Shown piece after piece: positions 7,310-16,030 of a stretch of 36,831 bases of DNA. The notes beneath the pieces are model-generated. The model did not search any database, was not told the origin of the DNA, and saw only the letters and a program-made list of their open reading frames with translations. Within the stretch, counting starts at the first letter, position 1, and each line of letters opens with the position of its first letter. This DNA comes from Bacteroidales bacterium UBA1180 (GTDB taxonomy: Bacteria; Bacteroidota; Bacteroidia; Bacteroidales; Paludibacteraceae). The translations under genes were made by a program, and so were the position numbers. The stretch lies in assembly GCA_002310195.1 (NCBI GenBank), contig DBYS01000004.1, forward strand, positions 1 through 36,831, written 5' to 3'.

Positions 7310-9722
7310 TTCGCCCGCGGATACCCCAGAGCGGGGTGGTCGGGTCATCACGGTGTGTGAGACGCCAGATGGCGTACACATCAATCAGGCGAAGGATATT
7401 GCCTATACCCACGCCGGCTTCGACGTAGGGAATAGTGAGCGGTTGCATACCCTCGGTGAACATGTGCCCTTTGCCCAATCCGCCATAAGCGATCTTGACT
7501 TCTACGAGCTCGCGTAGATGCAGGAACCGCACGCCCGGTATGAGATTGAACAGCACGCCCATACCGTTCCAGTCAGCATGCAGGGTAAGGAACTTGTCGG
7601 TAGCGTACTGATGGCTGTTCATGAGTGTGAAACGGTAGGAGTCGTACATATATGATTGGTTGCCGTCCATGATCTCCAGCAGCGGGTATGGCACTTTACC
7701 GATCACTATACCTGCTGAGGCTACGTACGTCAGGCGTCCGCCTACGGGGAACGATACTTGGTGACGCACGGTGGCATGAAGCTTGGCGTAGAGGTGATAG
7801 TTCGTTGCCTGCGAGCTGCCCACGTAGTTGTAACTGCCGATCTCCGCACCGAGGAACAGCGTAGGCATATTGCCGTAGAGGTGAATACGATGTGCCCCAA
7901 AATCCGCTACACGCTCATGCCAGCTCAATCGAACTATACCCGTCAGGCTGCAGAAGCGGAACGGGTCAAACGGGTACGGCGGATCGGGAATGATGGCGTT
8001 CGTGCGCAGGTCACGTGGGTTGACGTACGACGGGTCGAACCGCCCGACATTCAGGCTGAGCATCGTCTCCACGCCTTCCTGCCAGTCGCTCTCATAGTTC
8101 ATGAGGAACGCCCGCTTGCGGATAGCGGTGTGCTTGGCGGTGGGATTGGTGAACGGCAGACCGTCGAACAGACCCGTAGTCAGATCCATCTCGTTGGTAC
8201 CGAAGCCGTTCTCGCGCGGGAGCTTGTCGAACACCGAGGTCTCCGAATAGACGTAGTTGTCCTCGTAGCGCAGCTGCAGCCAGTGCCGGCGCTCGGTAGG
8301 CATCATCACGGCTATCTGTCCCATGCCTTTGAATGCTTTGTCTCCCCAGCCGTAGCCGAAGTAGGCATCGAGACTGACGTTCTTCCAGAGTTTTTCGTTC
8401 GTATGTAGCGGCAGGGCGAAGTACAGGCCGTGCTGCTTGTTGTAGTGGAAGATGTCGGTGGCTTTGCCTATATCGATTGGTCCGCCTATGGGTATGTATC
8501 CGGTGGTGGCGATGGTCAGTCCCCACTTGATGATCTTCACGATAGGCATATCCTCGAGCTTGCTCATCGCTTCCACTGCGCTGGAGTCGGCCACATGGCT
8601 GATCGACGGCGTATTGACAGCATCGGTGGCCACATATGTCAAGCCGCGCTCCACAACCATGCTCGGGAACACGTGCGAAGAGTCCGCTTTGATTGCAAAA
8701 TCCATAGCGAGAGTCAGACGCTCGGACTGGAGGATGTTTTGCTCATCGAACAGCTGCTCGATATGCAAGGCATGTAGATAGTTCAGGTTCACCTCACGCG
8801 GCACACGTGCCTCGATGCGGCGTACTGCCCACGTACCGGAATCCACTTCCATCTCGCCGTTGAAGGTCGGGTAATAGCCGTTCTTCGTGCGGTAGTGAAG
8901 CAGATAACGCTTGGCGTTCAGACTGTCGGTTGCCGCTATGCTGTCGGCCAGGAAGTAGTCGTAATACACCGTGGCGGATTTGGCCAGCGGACTGACGAAC
9001 GCCGTGCCGCAGAACGATACGTTGTTGCGGTAGAAGTCGGCATAACTGCCCGTGAGCGACAGGAGTGCCTCATAATCGGTCTCGGTAAAGATGCAGCGCG
9101 TCTGTTGCTGCGTGAGCGCTGACAGGTAGCCGTTGTTGAGCTGCGTGTTGCCCGCAGAAATGTATAGCGGCAGGAACATCGAACTGTCCTCGCGGCTGAT
9201 GATCCCGTCCTTCAGGCTCTTCCACAGGAACCGCTCGAGGTGCTTGGCGCGGATATCGGACAGGTACAGCTGTTTGTGCTCCTCGTAGCGATCGGTGTAC
9301 TGTCCGCCGAACTGGCGGTCGTTCTGCTGGCTGTTCTTACGCACCAGATCGATGATCCCGATGGCTTCGTTGTCATCAGGCATAACCTGGATCTCCCGCA
9401 GCCCTTCAGCCTTCTCCTCCAGCGCCACGTCTATTCCCGACTGCATGCCCGGCATGATCTCGAATCGCTGCTTGCGGTAACCGATAGCCGAGATCACGAG
9501 CGTACGTTTCTCCTGCAGATCGGTGCGGATCATGAACAATCCTTCGTCGTTAGTCGCCGTGCCGACCTTCGTACCGCGCAGAACGATGTTCGCCGCAGGG
9601 ATAGGTTCGCCTGTCGAAGCGTTGTACACCTCGCCGATGATGATCGTCTCTGCAGCCTGTACTCCGGGAACAAGGAGAAGGAAACAAAAACTCAATAGCA
9701 CTATGTATCGGAAAACTCTCAA
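7293..9722 (-). CDS. DUF5686-like outer-membrane protein with carboxypeptidase-regulatory-like domain
   Basis: An 809-residue exported protein. Residues 1-23 form a signal peptide (hydrophobic core LLSFCFLLLVPGV, ending near VQA). Residues about 27-110 resemble the carboxypeptidase regulatory-like beta-sandwich common on Bacteroidota outer-membrane proteins (IIGEVYNASTGEPIPAANI, then TNDEGLF). The remainder, with many alternating aromatic and polar strands and the ending RGRISLGM, resembles the DUF5686 beta-barrel family. Substrate and role are unknown. It begins 33 bp after xerD on the same strand and may be co-transcribed with it. A 27-bp repeat occupies the gap. Confidence 0.75.
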   Translation of the reverse strand: MRVFRYIVLLSFCFLLLVPGVQAAETIIIGEVYNASTGEPIPAANIVLRGTKVGTATNDEGLFMIRTDLQEKRTLVISAIGYRKQRFEIMPGMQSGIDVALEEKAEGLREIQVMPDDNEAIGIIDLVRKNSQQNDRQFGGQYTDRYEEHKQLYLSDIRAKHLERFLWKSLKDGIISREDSSMFLPLYISAGNTQLNNGYLSALTQQQTRCIFTETDYEALLSLTGSYADFYRNNVSFCGTAFVSPLAKSATVYYDYFLADSIAATDSLNAKRYLLHYRTKNGYYPTFNGEMEVDSGTWAVRRIEARVPREVNLNYLHALHIEQLFDEQNILQSERLTLAMDFAIKADSSHVFPSMVVERGLTYVATDAVNTPSISHVADSSAVEAMSKLEDMPIVKIIKWGLTIATTGYIPIGGPIDIGKATDIFHYNKQHGLYFALPLHTNEKLWKNVSLDAYFGYGWGDKAFKGMGQIAVMMPTERRHWLQLRYEDNYVYSETSVFDKLPRENGFGTNEMDLTTGLFDGLPFTNPTAKHTAIRKRAFLMNYESDWQEGVETMLSLNVGRFDPSYVNPRDLRTNAIIPDPPYPFDPFRFCSLTGIVRLSWHERVADFGAHRIHLYGNMPTLFLGAEIGSYNYVGSSQATNYHLYAKLHATVRHQVSFPVGGRLTYVASAGIVIGKVPYPLLEIMDGNQSYMYDSYRFTLMNSHQYATDKFLTLHADWNGMGVLFNLIPGVRFLHLRELVEVKIAYGGLGKGHMFTEGMQPLTIPYVEAGVGIGNILRLIDVYAIWRLTHRDDPTTPLWGIRGRISLGM

Positions 9723-9749
9723 CTCTAAACAGCCCGGAGGGCGCTAAAC
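9723..9749. repeat. 27-bp intergenic repeat, copy 1
   Basis: CTCTAAACAGCCCGGAGGGC plus GCTAAAC; identical except for one base (G against T) to 11224-11250. It contains the small inverted repeat GCCC/GGGC and sits in the gap between xerD and the DUF5686 gene. Confidence 0.6.
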
Positions 9750-9755
9750 ACTAAA

Positions 9756-10640
9756 CTATCGATTCGCCGGGTGGTACTTGAGTACGGCCTGCCTGAGGTC
9801 TTGTATATCGAGGTGGGTGTAGATCTCCGTGGTGGTAATGCTCTCATGCCCGAGCATCTGTTGTATGAGTCGCAGATCGGCTCCGTTCTGCAGCAGATGG
9901 GTGGCAAACGAGTGACGGAGCGTATGCGGAGAGATGGTCTTGCGTATGCCGGCTTCGGCAGCCAGACGCTTGACTATGGTGAAGATCATCGCACGTGTCA
10001 GTCCGCGTCCGTAGCGGTTGAGGAACGCATAATCGACATAATCCGGTTTGATGTCCAGCTGCGAACGGTCTTCCAGCCAGTAGCGGAACCATTCGATCGC
10101 TACGGGCGAGATCGGTACCAATCGTTGTTTGCTGCCCTTGCCCTCGATGAGCATGTACCCTTCGCTCAGATAGATCCGGCTCAAGCGGAGCGTAGTCAGT
10201 TCAGATACACGCAACCCCGAACCGTAAAGCATCTCGATGATCGCGCGGTTGCGGTGACCTTCGGGGGCCGACAGATCGATAGCGGCAATCATCCGGTCGA
10301 TCTCCTCCAGAGTCAGAACCTCCGGCAGATGCTGATCACGCTTGGGCATCTCCAGCAGCTCCGAAGGGTCTTGGTCGATATAGTTGTGATAGACGAGAAA
10401 ACGGTAGAAACTGTGTATGCCCGACAGTATCCTTGCCTGCGAACGCGCGTTCTCCACGCTGCCGAGAACCTCCTGCACAAACCGGTGCAGATCGTCGGGC
10501 GTGGCGTGAGCGATGTCGATATTGTTCGCCTCGCAGAACGCACGGAGCTTGTCCAGATCCTGCTCGTACGCCAGTACGGAGTTCTCCGACAGACCTTTCT
10601 CCAGCTTGAGGTAGGTATGGTACTCTCGTTCGTGGTTCAT
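9756..10640 (-). CDS. xerD: Tyrosine recombinase XerD
   Basis: A 294-residue tyrosine recombinase of the size of XerC/XerD, which resolves chromosome dimers at dif near the terminus. The N-terminal SAM-like DNA-binding domain spans about 1-90. The catalytic domain shows Arg144 (SGLRVSEL), Lys168 (EGKGSKQRLVP), the box HTLRHSFATHLL with His239 and Arg242, LGHESITTTEIYTH with His265 and the nucleophile Tyr274. All expected residues are present, and the short C-terminal tail is typical. XerD fits better than XerC or a phage integrase because of length and wording, but XerC/XerD naming without a tree is provisional. The start overlaps the stop of the upstream lipoprotein gene by 4 nt. Confidence 0.88.
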   Translation of the reverse strand: MNHEREYHTYLKLEKGLSENSVLAYEQDLDKLRAFCEANNIDIAHATPDDLHRFVQEVLGSVENARSQARILSGIHSFYRFLVYHNYIDQDPSELLEMPKRDQHLPEVLTLEEIDRMIAAIDLSAPEGHRNRAIIEMLYGSGLRVSELTTLRLSRIYLSEGYMLIEGKGSKQRLVPISPVAIEWFRYWLEDRSQLDIKPDYVDYAFLNRYGRGLTRAMIFTIVKRLAAEAGIRKTISPHTLRHSFATHLLQNGADLRLIQQMLGHESITTTEIYTHLDIQDLRQAVLKYHPANR

Positions 10641-11218
10641 CGTTCGCGGCGTATAACTGGTAATATATCCCGATAGTGGAACGGGTAGGGCTGACGCAAT
10701 CCCTTGAGCGAAGCTATACCGTCGAGCACCAGCGTGTCGCCGATGTACGTGACGGTCATCTCACCTTCGGTGATCGGGTACACCTTGTATCCGCTCTCGC
10801 CCATCAGCAGCACGTAGCTGCCGCCGTAGTTGCCGTCGTAATCCAGTCCGCGCAGGAAGTGCGACAACTCGGCCACCGAGTCGCTCTCGTAGGTATCGTC
10901 GATCAGCAGCGATGAGGCTTTTTCGGCTGACGGTGTGGCGGTGGAGATGAAGATGTCGCCTATATACAGGTTGGTGCCTACACCTTCCATCATCCCCTCC
11001 TCGTTCAGTCCGAGACCCTTGGAGTACAGATCCAGACAGATCACATCGTAGGGCACACCCTCCGCCTCATAGAACGCGCCGTAATACTCCAGTTGTCCGG
11101 AAGTAAGCAGCGTGTCGAGCGTCTGGTAGGTAATGGGTTTGGACGGAGGATAGCAACCCGTCATACCTGTGACGAGCAGCGTGATAGCCAGTACTATGAA
11201 TGGGAATTTAAATCTCAT
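10637..11218 (-). CDS. Hypothetical lipoprotein upstream of xerD
   Basis: A 193-residue predicted lipoprotein: hydrophobic signal (FPFIVLAITLLVTGM) with lipobox MTGC, lipidated Cys22. The mature part is acidic and rich in Gly, Tyr and Asp, with no motif I can assign. It overlaps xerD by 4 nt, so translation is probably coupled. It lies 34 bp after the LolC/E-type permease gene, and the gap carries a second copy of the 27-bp repeat. Confidence 0.7.
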   Translation of the reverse strand: MRFKFPFIVLAITLLVTGMTGCYPPSKPITYQTLDTLLTSGQLEYYGAFYEAEGVPYDVICLDLYSKGLGLNEEGMMEGVGTNLYIGDIFISTATPSAEKASSLLIDDTYESDSVAELSHFLRGLDYDGNYGGSYVLLMGESGYKVYPITEGEMTVTYIGDTLVLDGIASLKGLRQPYPFHYRDILPVIRRER

Positions 11219-11223
11219 ATACT

Positions 11224-11250
11224 CTCTAAACAGCCCGTAGGGCGCTAAAC
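11224..11250. repeat. 27-bp intergenic repeat, copy 2
   Basis: Same 27-bp unit as 9723-9749 with one mismatch. Both copies lie in gaps of the same gene cluster and in the same orientation. Confidence 0.6.
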
Positions 11251-11252
11251 TC

Positions 11253-12464
11253 TCAACACTTAACTTTCTTTGCCGGAATCCATGCAGCCAGTGCGCCGAG
11301 TGCCAGCACTACCGCCAGCACAATCAGCACGTCCGGCAGTTGGATGCTTACGGGGTAGGCTGACAGGACGTAGTTCGTACCGTTGCCGAGCTTGATCACA
11401 CCGAAGTGCTGCTGCACGGCGCACAGCACAACGCCTGTCACCGTACCGATCAGCGCACCGAAAGCACTGATCAGCCAACCCTCGTACAGGAAGATCCTAC
11501 GTATCATCGGCTCGTCGGCACCCAGCGTGCTGAGCAGACGTATATCCTCGCTCTTGTCCAGGATGAGCATCGACAGCGAACTGATGATATTGAAGCTGGC
11601 GATCAGTAGTATGAACACCAGCAGCAGGGCTGTCAGCCACTTCTCGATCATCTGTATGCGGTAGAAGTCCGCCTGTTGCTCGTAGCGGTTGAGCACCACA
11701 AAGTCCGAGCCCAGCGCGGCGCGGATCTGCTTCTGCACCTTGCGCAGCGAAGCTCCGTCGCGCAGCCGCAGCTCGATGGCGGTGGCTTGGGTGTAATCGT
11801 AGTCAAACAGCTGTTGTGCCAGAGGCAGGGAGATGATCATGTACGTATCGTCGTACTGCGTCTGATTCACGGCAAATACGCCGGCGATGAAGATCCCCTT
11901 GGTGTTGAAGTTCTCGTCCGGCCGGAGCATGTTCACCCGTTCGTGGCGCTTGGGCGCGTATATGTGTACTGGTGAGATAAAGTGCGCACTGATCCCGATC
12001 GTGTTCGCCAGTCCTACGCCCATCACGCACCTTTCGAACGCACCGTCCCACACGGCATAGTTGCCGTCGATGATGATGCTGTCGATAGCCGTGAGCTGCT
12101 GATAGGTCGTGTCCACACCTTTGAGCAGCGCGGGCACTTGCCGTCCGTGGAACTCGATCAGGGCGGTCTCCTCGATTGTAGGCGCAATGATCGCTATGTC
12201 CGGCATGTCGTACAGCGTGAGGATCCGCTCGTCGTCCAGCAATATCTCTTTGCCCTCGGCGGGAGTGATGCGCAGTTCGGCATCCAGCTGCGAGAACATC
12301 GCCTCGACCGCTTCGCCAAAACCGTTCATCACGCTCAGCACACAGATCATAGCCGCCGTGACTACTGCCACAGCCAGACACGATATGCCTGATATGATAT
12401 TGATGGCGTTCTGACGTTTCTTCGCCACCAGGTATCGCCATGCTATGTGCGGCTCGATACGCAT
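11253..12464 (-). CDS. LolC/LolE-type ABC permease (FtsX family)
   Basis: A 403-residue inner-membrane permease. A membrane segment at about 20-50 (IISGISCLAVAVVTAAMICVL) precedes a large periplasmic MacB/LolC-like domain (about 50-275). Three more membrane segments follow at about 277-300, 325-352 and 372-396, giving the four-helix FtsX arrangement. The N-terminal IAWRYLVAKKRQNAINIISGIS wording is typical of the lipoprotein-releasing LolC/E permeases, which pass lipoproteins to LolA for outer-membrane delivery. The cognate LolD ATPase is not in the window. The gene follows rbfA by 3 nt and is presumably co-transcribed with it. LolC or LolE cannot be separated by eye. Confidence 0.8.
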   Translation of the reverse strand: MRIEPHIAWRYLVAKKRQNAINIISGISCLAVAVVTAAMICVLSVMNGFGEAVEAMFSQLDAELRITPAEGKEILLDDERILTLYDMPDIAIIAPTIEETALIEFHGRQVPALLKGVDTTYQQLTAIDSIIIDGNYAVWDGAFERCVMGVGLANTIGISAHFISPVHIYAPKRHERVNMLRPDENFNTKGIFIAGVFAVNQTQYDDTYMIISLPLAQQLFDYDYTQATAIELRLRDGASLRKVQKQIRAALGSDFVVLNRYEQQADFYRIQMIEKWLTALLLVFILLIASFNIISSLSMLILDKSEDIRLLSTLGADEPMIRRIFLYEGWLISAFGALIGTVTGVVLCAVQQHFGVIKLGNGTNYVLSAYPVSIQLPDVLIVLAVVLALGALAAWIPAKKVKC

Positions 12465-12467
12465 CGG

Positions 12468-12803
12468 TTAATGTTTCAATAATTCATCGATATGCTCCAT
12501 GCGTTGTATCGTCTCATCGGCAAAGAACCGCAGCTCGGGTATGATCCTGAGCTGATGACGCTCGAGCGTGCCGAGCTGTCCGCGGAAGGCACCGGTCTCG
12601 TCGGTGATCCGTTTCATCAGTTCCTGCTCGCGCTGGTCGGGGAAGATGCTCAGATACACGTTTGCCACGCTCAGGTCGGGCGACACGCGCACCTCGCTTA
12701 CGGAGATCAGCACGTTGCCGATGCTCTTGGCATAACGCAGGAAGATGTCGCTCAGGTCTTTCTGTATGAGCCGGGCGATCTTATGTTGTCGGGTCGATTC
12801 CAT
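12468..12803 (-). CDS. rbfA: Ribosome-binding factor A
   Basis: A 111-residue protein of the usual RbfA size, a KH-like factor for 30S subunit maturation (processing of the 16S rRNA 5' end). It shows the family opening RQHKIARLIQKDLSDIF, then VSEVRVSPDLSVANVYLSIF and the ending LRIIPELRFFADETIQRMEHIDELL, where the PEL-F--D pattern is characteristic. It is transcribed from downstream of the rpmH terminator, but no promoter matching the consensus is visible in 12804-12828. Confidence 0.92.
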   Translation of the reverse strand: MESTRQHKIARLIQKDLSDIFLRYAKSIGNVLISVSEVRVSPDLSVANVYLSIFPDQREQELMKRITDETGAFRGQLGTLERHQLRIIPELRFFADETIQRMEHIDELLKH

Positions 12804-12828
12804 AATCCTGTTATTTTAACCGAAAATC

Positions 12829-12854
12829 GGGAAAAGAGCGCAAACTCTTTTCCC
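12829..12854 (-). terminator. rpmH terminator
   Basis: A perfect 10-bp stem (GGGAAAAGAG at 12829-12838, CTCTTTTCCC at 12845-12854) with a 6-nt loop. On the minus strand it follows rpmH and is trailed by an only moderately T-rich stretch (GATTTTCGGTTAAAAT). Confidence 0.7.
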
Positions 12855-12908
12855 TGATTATCTTCGTTTGTTTACACCATCAACTGAATTGATACAGCTG
12901 ATTGCTGT

Positions 12909-13067
12909 TTACTTCTTGTGGCGACCTTCGTCGGCTACGGTCAGTTTCTTTCTGCCTTTAGCACGGCGGGCAGCTAATACGCGGCGGCCGTTAGCGGTAG
13001 CCATTCTCTCAAGGAAGCCGTGTTTGTTGCGACGCTTGCGTTGCGAGGGTTGAAATGTACGTTTCAT
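12909..13067 (-). CDS. rpmH: 50S ribosomal protein L34
   Basis: A 52-residue, very basic protein read by hand on the minus strand: it begins MKRTFQPSQRKRRNKHGF, continues ERMATANGRRVLAARRAKGR and ends in ADEGRHKK. This is the classic L34 signature (KRTFQPS, HGF, RRAKGRK). The gene has its own perfect promoter (13151-13182) with a leader of about 75 nt, and a 10-bp terminator hairpin downstream. In the leader, CCCGA (13085-13089) pairs with TCGGG (13095-13099). Usual neighbours of rpmH in other phyla (rnpA, dnaA) are absent here; rbfA follows instead. Confidence 0.97.
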   Translation of the reverse strand: MKRTFQPSQRKRRNKHGFLERMATANGRRVLAARRAKGRKKLTVADEGRHKK

Positions 13068-13150
13068 TGTTTTGCTTGTTTTGGCCCGAAATAGTCGGGT
13101 ATGTTATTAACTCGTAATACTTTTAGTCACTTTACGCGAAAAACGGGTTG

Positions 13151-13182
13151 CAAAGGTACGATAATTTTCTGATTTATGCAAA
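13151..13182 (-). promoter_or_regulatory. rpmH promoter
   Basis: On the minus strand: TTTG (13179-13182), exactly 20 bp, TACCTTTG (13151-13158). The -33 box is extended to TTTGCAT. Confidence 0.8.
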
Positions 13183-13263
13183 TATTTTGTGCATTTTTTT
13201 CAAAAAAGTTGATTTTCATACCCTTTTTCGCACACATTATGTGACAAAACGGGCATACAAACC

Positions 13264-13286
13264 CCCGCAGACGTGTCATCTGCGGG
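13264..13286 (-). terminator. malQ terminator hairpin
   Basis: CCCGCAGA (13264-13271) pairs with TCTGCGGG (13279-13286) around a 7-nt loop, 22 bp after the malQ stop on the minus strand. The following minus-strand tract is GGGTTTGTATG, so the T-run is weak. Confidence 0.65.
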
Positions 13287-13308
13287 TATGATTGTATGTG
13301 TCAGTGAG

Positions 13309-15918
13309 TTAGCGAACGCTCGTCAGGTGACGTATATGTTCGTTGAACTCATCTTTCTTCAGCAGTTCCTCGATGGTGAGGTGCATGCGGTAGTTCCAGA
13401 AGTGCCTCGGGTTAGCCGGCACGTTGATTCGTTCGCCGTTGGCATCGGGCAGACGCACATCGCCATCCACTGCCAGCCAGTCTTGCAGCGGCAGGATCAC
13501 CCACATCGCCGGGCTGTACATGTGCTGCATCACGATGAAGTCGGCTATCTCCGGACTCATCACTTGCGGTGCTTCGCCCCACCAGCCCATCTGGTCGTTG
13601 TAGAACTTCTGCGTCACGTCGCGATCCTCTTCCCACCATGCGCGCAACGGGTTCGTGTCGTGCGTGCCCGTAGTGCAAACGCTCAGGTACGGCGCATCGG
13701 CCGGGTGAGCGAACAGGCGCTTCGGGTCTTTAGGCATACGCTGGATCTCCAGACTCAGGATCTGCAGCTCGTGCATCACTTGCGGTACGCAGTCCGGCAC
13801 CATACCCAGATCCTCGCCGCAGCAGAGCATACCCGTGGAGTTGATCAGCGTCGGCAGCTTGCGCATAGCGCTCTGACGCCAGAACTCCGTATGACGGCGG
13901 AAGAAGTAATCGTTGTAGATCTTCATCAGTATGCGCTTCTGATCGTCGTAGAGCTCGTTGTACGAGTGGCTCTGGTAGATGCTGATGCGCGGATGGAGCA
14001 GGTCGGGGTTCTTCTGGTCGCGAACGAACAGCACTTCGCAGTGCAGGTACAGCAGTCCCTCGCGCAGATTGATCGCCTGGTCGCGGTTCATGAACCCGGC
14101 GTTGTGGAGCGTATCATCGTCCACCAGTACGGCGTCGAAGTAGTCCTGCACCTTCATCTGGGTGTCGAACTCGTCCTTGAACCAGTAGATGTAATCGTCG
14201 TTCGTGTTCAGGAACCGCTGCTTGGCGGTCTCGGTGTCATAGCCGAACACTTCGCCGAGGAAGTTACCGCGTATATACGGCTTGGTCATGCGGTCGATAT
14301 CCAGGCACACGCCCATGTTCCACAGGTCTTGCGGCGAGTACGGCATAGCCGGCGAGAAGTGTCCGCAGAGTCCCCACACATCGGTCTTGCGCATCTGCCA
14401 TATACGGAAGAACCCGAGTATATGGTCGATACGGTAAGCGTCGAAGTAATCCTGCATCTTTGTGAAGCGGCGGCGCCACCAGTCGTAGCCGTCCTTGGCC
14501 ATCTCGTCCCAGTTGTAGGTCGGGAAGCCCCAGTTCTGTCCGCTGATCGAGAAATCGTCGGGCGGTGCACCGGCCGAAGCGTCGAGGTTGAACAGGTTAG
14601 GCTCAACGGCTGCATCTACCGAGTCCGGACTGATACCGATAGGTATATCGCCCTTCATTGCTACGCCTATCGAGTGCGCATAAGCCACAGCGTCGCTCAG
14701 CTGCTTGTCGGCATGGAACTGCAGGTAGTAGTAGAACCCCGTCTGCTTCTTGTCGCGCTTGGCCAGGAACTTTGCGTACGGCTCCAGCCAGCCTTTGTTC
14801 TTCTCGAAGAACGCCTTGAACTCCTCGCTGGCAAAGCATGCATCGCAGTCGGTCTTGTATAGTGCCTCGAAGTACTTCATCTTCTCGTCATATACGCACT
14901 GGTAGTCGGCTATCGTCTTCTGGTTGAACTCCTTCTTCGTGGCCTCATATTTCTTCTTCAGCGCAGGCGTCAGGCGACCCATCTTCTCTATATTAATGTA
15001 TATAGGGTGCAATGCAAACACCGATACGGCGTTGTAAGGATATGAGTCTCTGTTAGTGTGCGTCAGGGTCGTATCGTTGATCGGCAATGTCTGGATCATC
15101 TTCTGTCCGGTCAGGGCTGCCCAGTCGGCAAGCTTCTTCAGGTCCTGGAACTCACCTATACCGAACCCGTCCTCGGTCCGCAGGCTGAACACCGGCACAG
15201 CCACGCCTGCTCCGCGGAACCGCGGCAGCGTGCGGCGGAACGAACGGTCGTTCACGCGCAGACGCGAACCTTTTTCCGGCAAGCCCCATGCATGACGGTT
15301 CTCGCCCCACTCGATGTCGGCGATGTTCCCCGTAGCCAGATCGTAGAGCACGTACTTGTACTCGAACGCATCTACGCCGTTGACCTCGATATCCGCTTTC
15401 CAGATCGGGAAATCCGCATCGCTCATCGGCACGTACTTAGCGGTGTCCCAGTTGCCGAGCTGCTTGATCCCGCCGATGATTCCTACGCCCTGCGACGGCA
15501 GTATCTGCGGCAGATCAATCGTGAACGTCACGTTTGCCTTGGCGGCTTTCTTCTCTTTCACTGCGGTGTGACGGGCGAACAGCGATTTGAGGAACGCCGT
15601 GGTGTAGAACGCTTTTTCATAATCCACTGCCTGCCAGAAGTCGTGCATCACCACTTTCTTGTCCGTGGCGCGGATAGTCAGCTTGCGGTCCAGCCCCGAC
15701 TCGTAGATGTAACCGCCCTCCTGCAGACGGATAGCGTACTTGTAGATGATCGTTCCGGTCGTGTCCAGCTTCACGGTCGTGGTCCAGAAGTCTTCGCCCT
15801 GGCAGGTCAGCTCCAGGGGGTTCTGCTCCGTCCAGCCGCCAACTTGCGAACCGGTCTCCACGATGCAGAGCTCCTGCCCGTACATCGTGCGATAATTGAT
15901 TTGGAATGTAAGATTCAT
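13309..15918 (-). CDS. malQ: 4-alpha-glucanotransferase (GH77) with two N-terminal CBM20 domains
   Basis: An 869-residue enzyme that transfers alpha-1,4-glucan segments (disproportionation of maltodextrin or glycogen). Two starch-binding CBM20-like domains precede the catalytic part: about 1-95 (VGGWTEQNPLEL, YKYAI) and about 128-235 (LGNWDTAKYVPM, FEYKYVLYD). The GH77 barrel (about 245-860) shows YRIDHILGFFR with the nucleophile Asp (about 495), CGEDLGMVP with the acid/base Glu (about 699) and TGTHDTNPLRAWW. The CBM20-CBM20-GH77 order matches the plant DPE2 enzyme and Bacteroidota homologues, rather than the 500-residue E. coli MalQ. No signal peptide is seen, so it is cytoplasmic. It is a single-gene unit with its own promoter and terminator. 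Confidence 0.93.
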   Translation of the reverse strand: MNLTFQINYRTMYGQELCIVETGSQVGGWTEQNPLELTCQGEDFWTTTVKLDTTGTIIYKYAIRLQEGGYIYESGLDRKLTIRATDKKVVMHDFWQAVDYEKAFYTTAFLKSLFARHTAVKEKKAAKANVTFTIDLPQILPSQGVGIIGGIKQLGNWDTAKYVPMSDADFPIWKADIEVNGVDAFEYKYVLYDLATGNIADIEWGENRHAWGLPEKGSRLRVNDRSFRRTLPRFRGAGVAVPVFSLRTEDGFGIGEFQDLKKLADWAALTGQKMIQTLPINDTTLTHTNRDSYPYNAVSVFALHPIYINIEKMGRLTPALKKKYEATKKEFNQKTIADYQCVYDEKMKYFEALYKTDCDACFASEEFKAFFEKNKGWLEPYAKFLAKRDKKQTGFYYYLQFHADKQLSDAVAYAHSIGVAMKGDIPIGISPDSVDAAVEPNLFNLDASAGAPPDDFSISGQNWGFPTYNWDEMAKDGYDWWRRRFTKMQDYFDAYRIDHILGFFRIWQMRKTDVWGLCGHFSPAMPYSPQDLWNMGVCLDIDRMTKPYIRGNFLGEVFGYDTETAKQRFLNTNDDYIYWFKDEFDTQMKVQDYFDAVLVDDDTLHNAGFMNRDQAINLREGLLYLHCEVLFVRDQKNPDLLHPRISIYQSHSYNELYDDQKRILMKIYNDYFFRRHTEFWRQSAMRKLPTLINSTGMLCCGEDLGMVPDCVPQVMHELQILSLEIQRMPKDPKRLFAHPADAPYLSVCTTGTHDTNPLRAWWEEDRDVTQKFYNDQMGWWGEAPQVMSPEIADFIVMQHMYSPAMWVILPLQDWLAVDGDVRLPDANGERINVPANPRHFWNYRMHLTIEELLKKDEFNEHIRHLTSVR

Positions 15919-15964
15919 ACGTATGTTGATATTAGATTAGTCGCCAATTCTCCGTTTGGGGCTA

Positions 15965-15996
15965 CAAAGTTAAGCAAAATTTTTGACTTTTGCAAA
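15965..15996 (-). promoter_or_regulatory. malQ promoter
   Basis: On the minus strand: TTTG (15993-15996), 20 bp, TAACTTTG (15965-15972). TGACTTTT (15984-15991) and AAAAGTCA (16009-16016) form an 8-bp inverted repeat that brackets the -33 box. Confidence 0.8.
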
Positions 15997-16030
15997 TTTT
16001 CGCGACAGAAAAGTCATTTTTTCTGCTTAT

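Noticed and set aside
9756..10640. Integrase of a mobile element
   Set aside because: Length, motifs and position among housekeeping genes fit XerD, and no att-like duplication or cargo flanks it.
13273..14862. 529-codon open frame on the plus strand opposite malQ
   Set aside because: It is a shadow of the GC-rich malQ gene: low-complexity His/Val/Arg composition, no family resemblance, and malQ has complete catalytic motifs.
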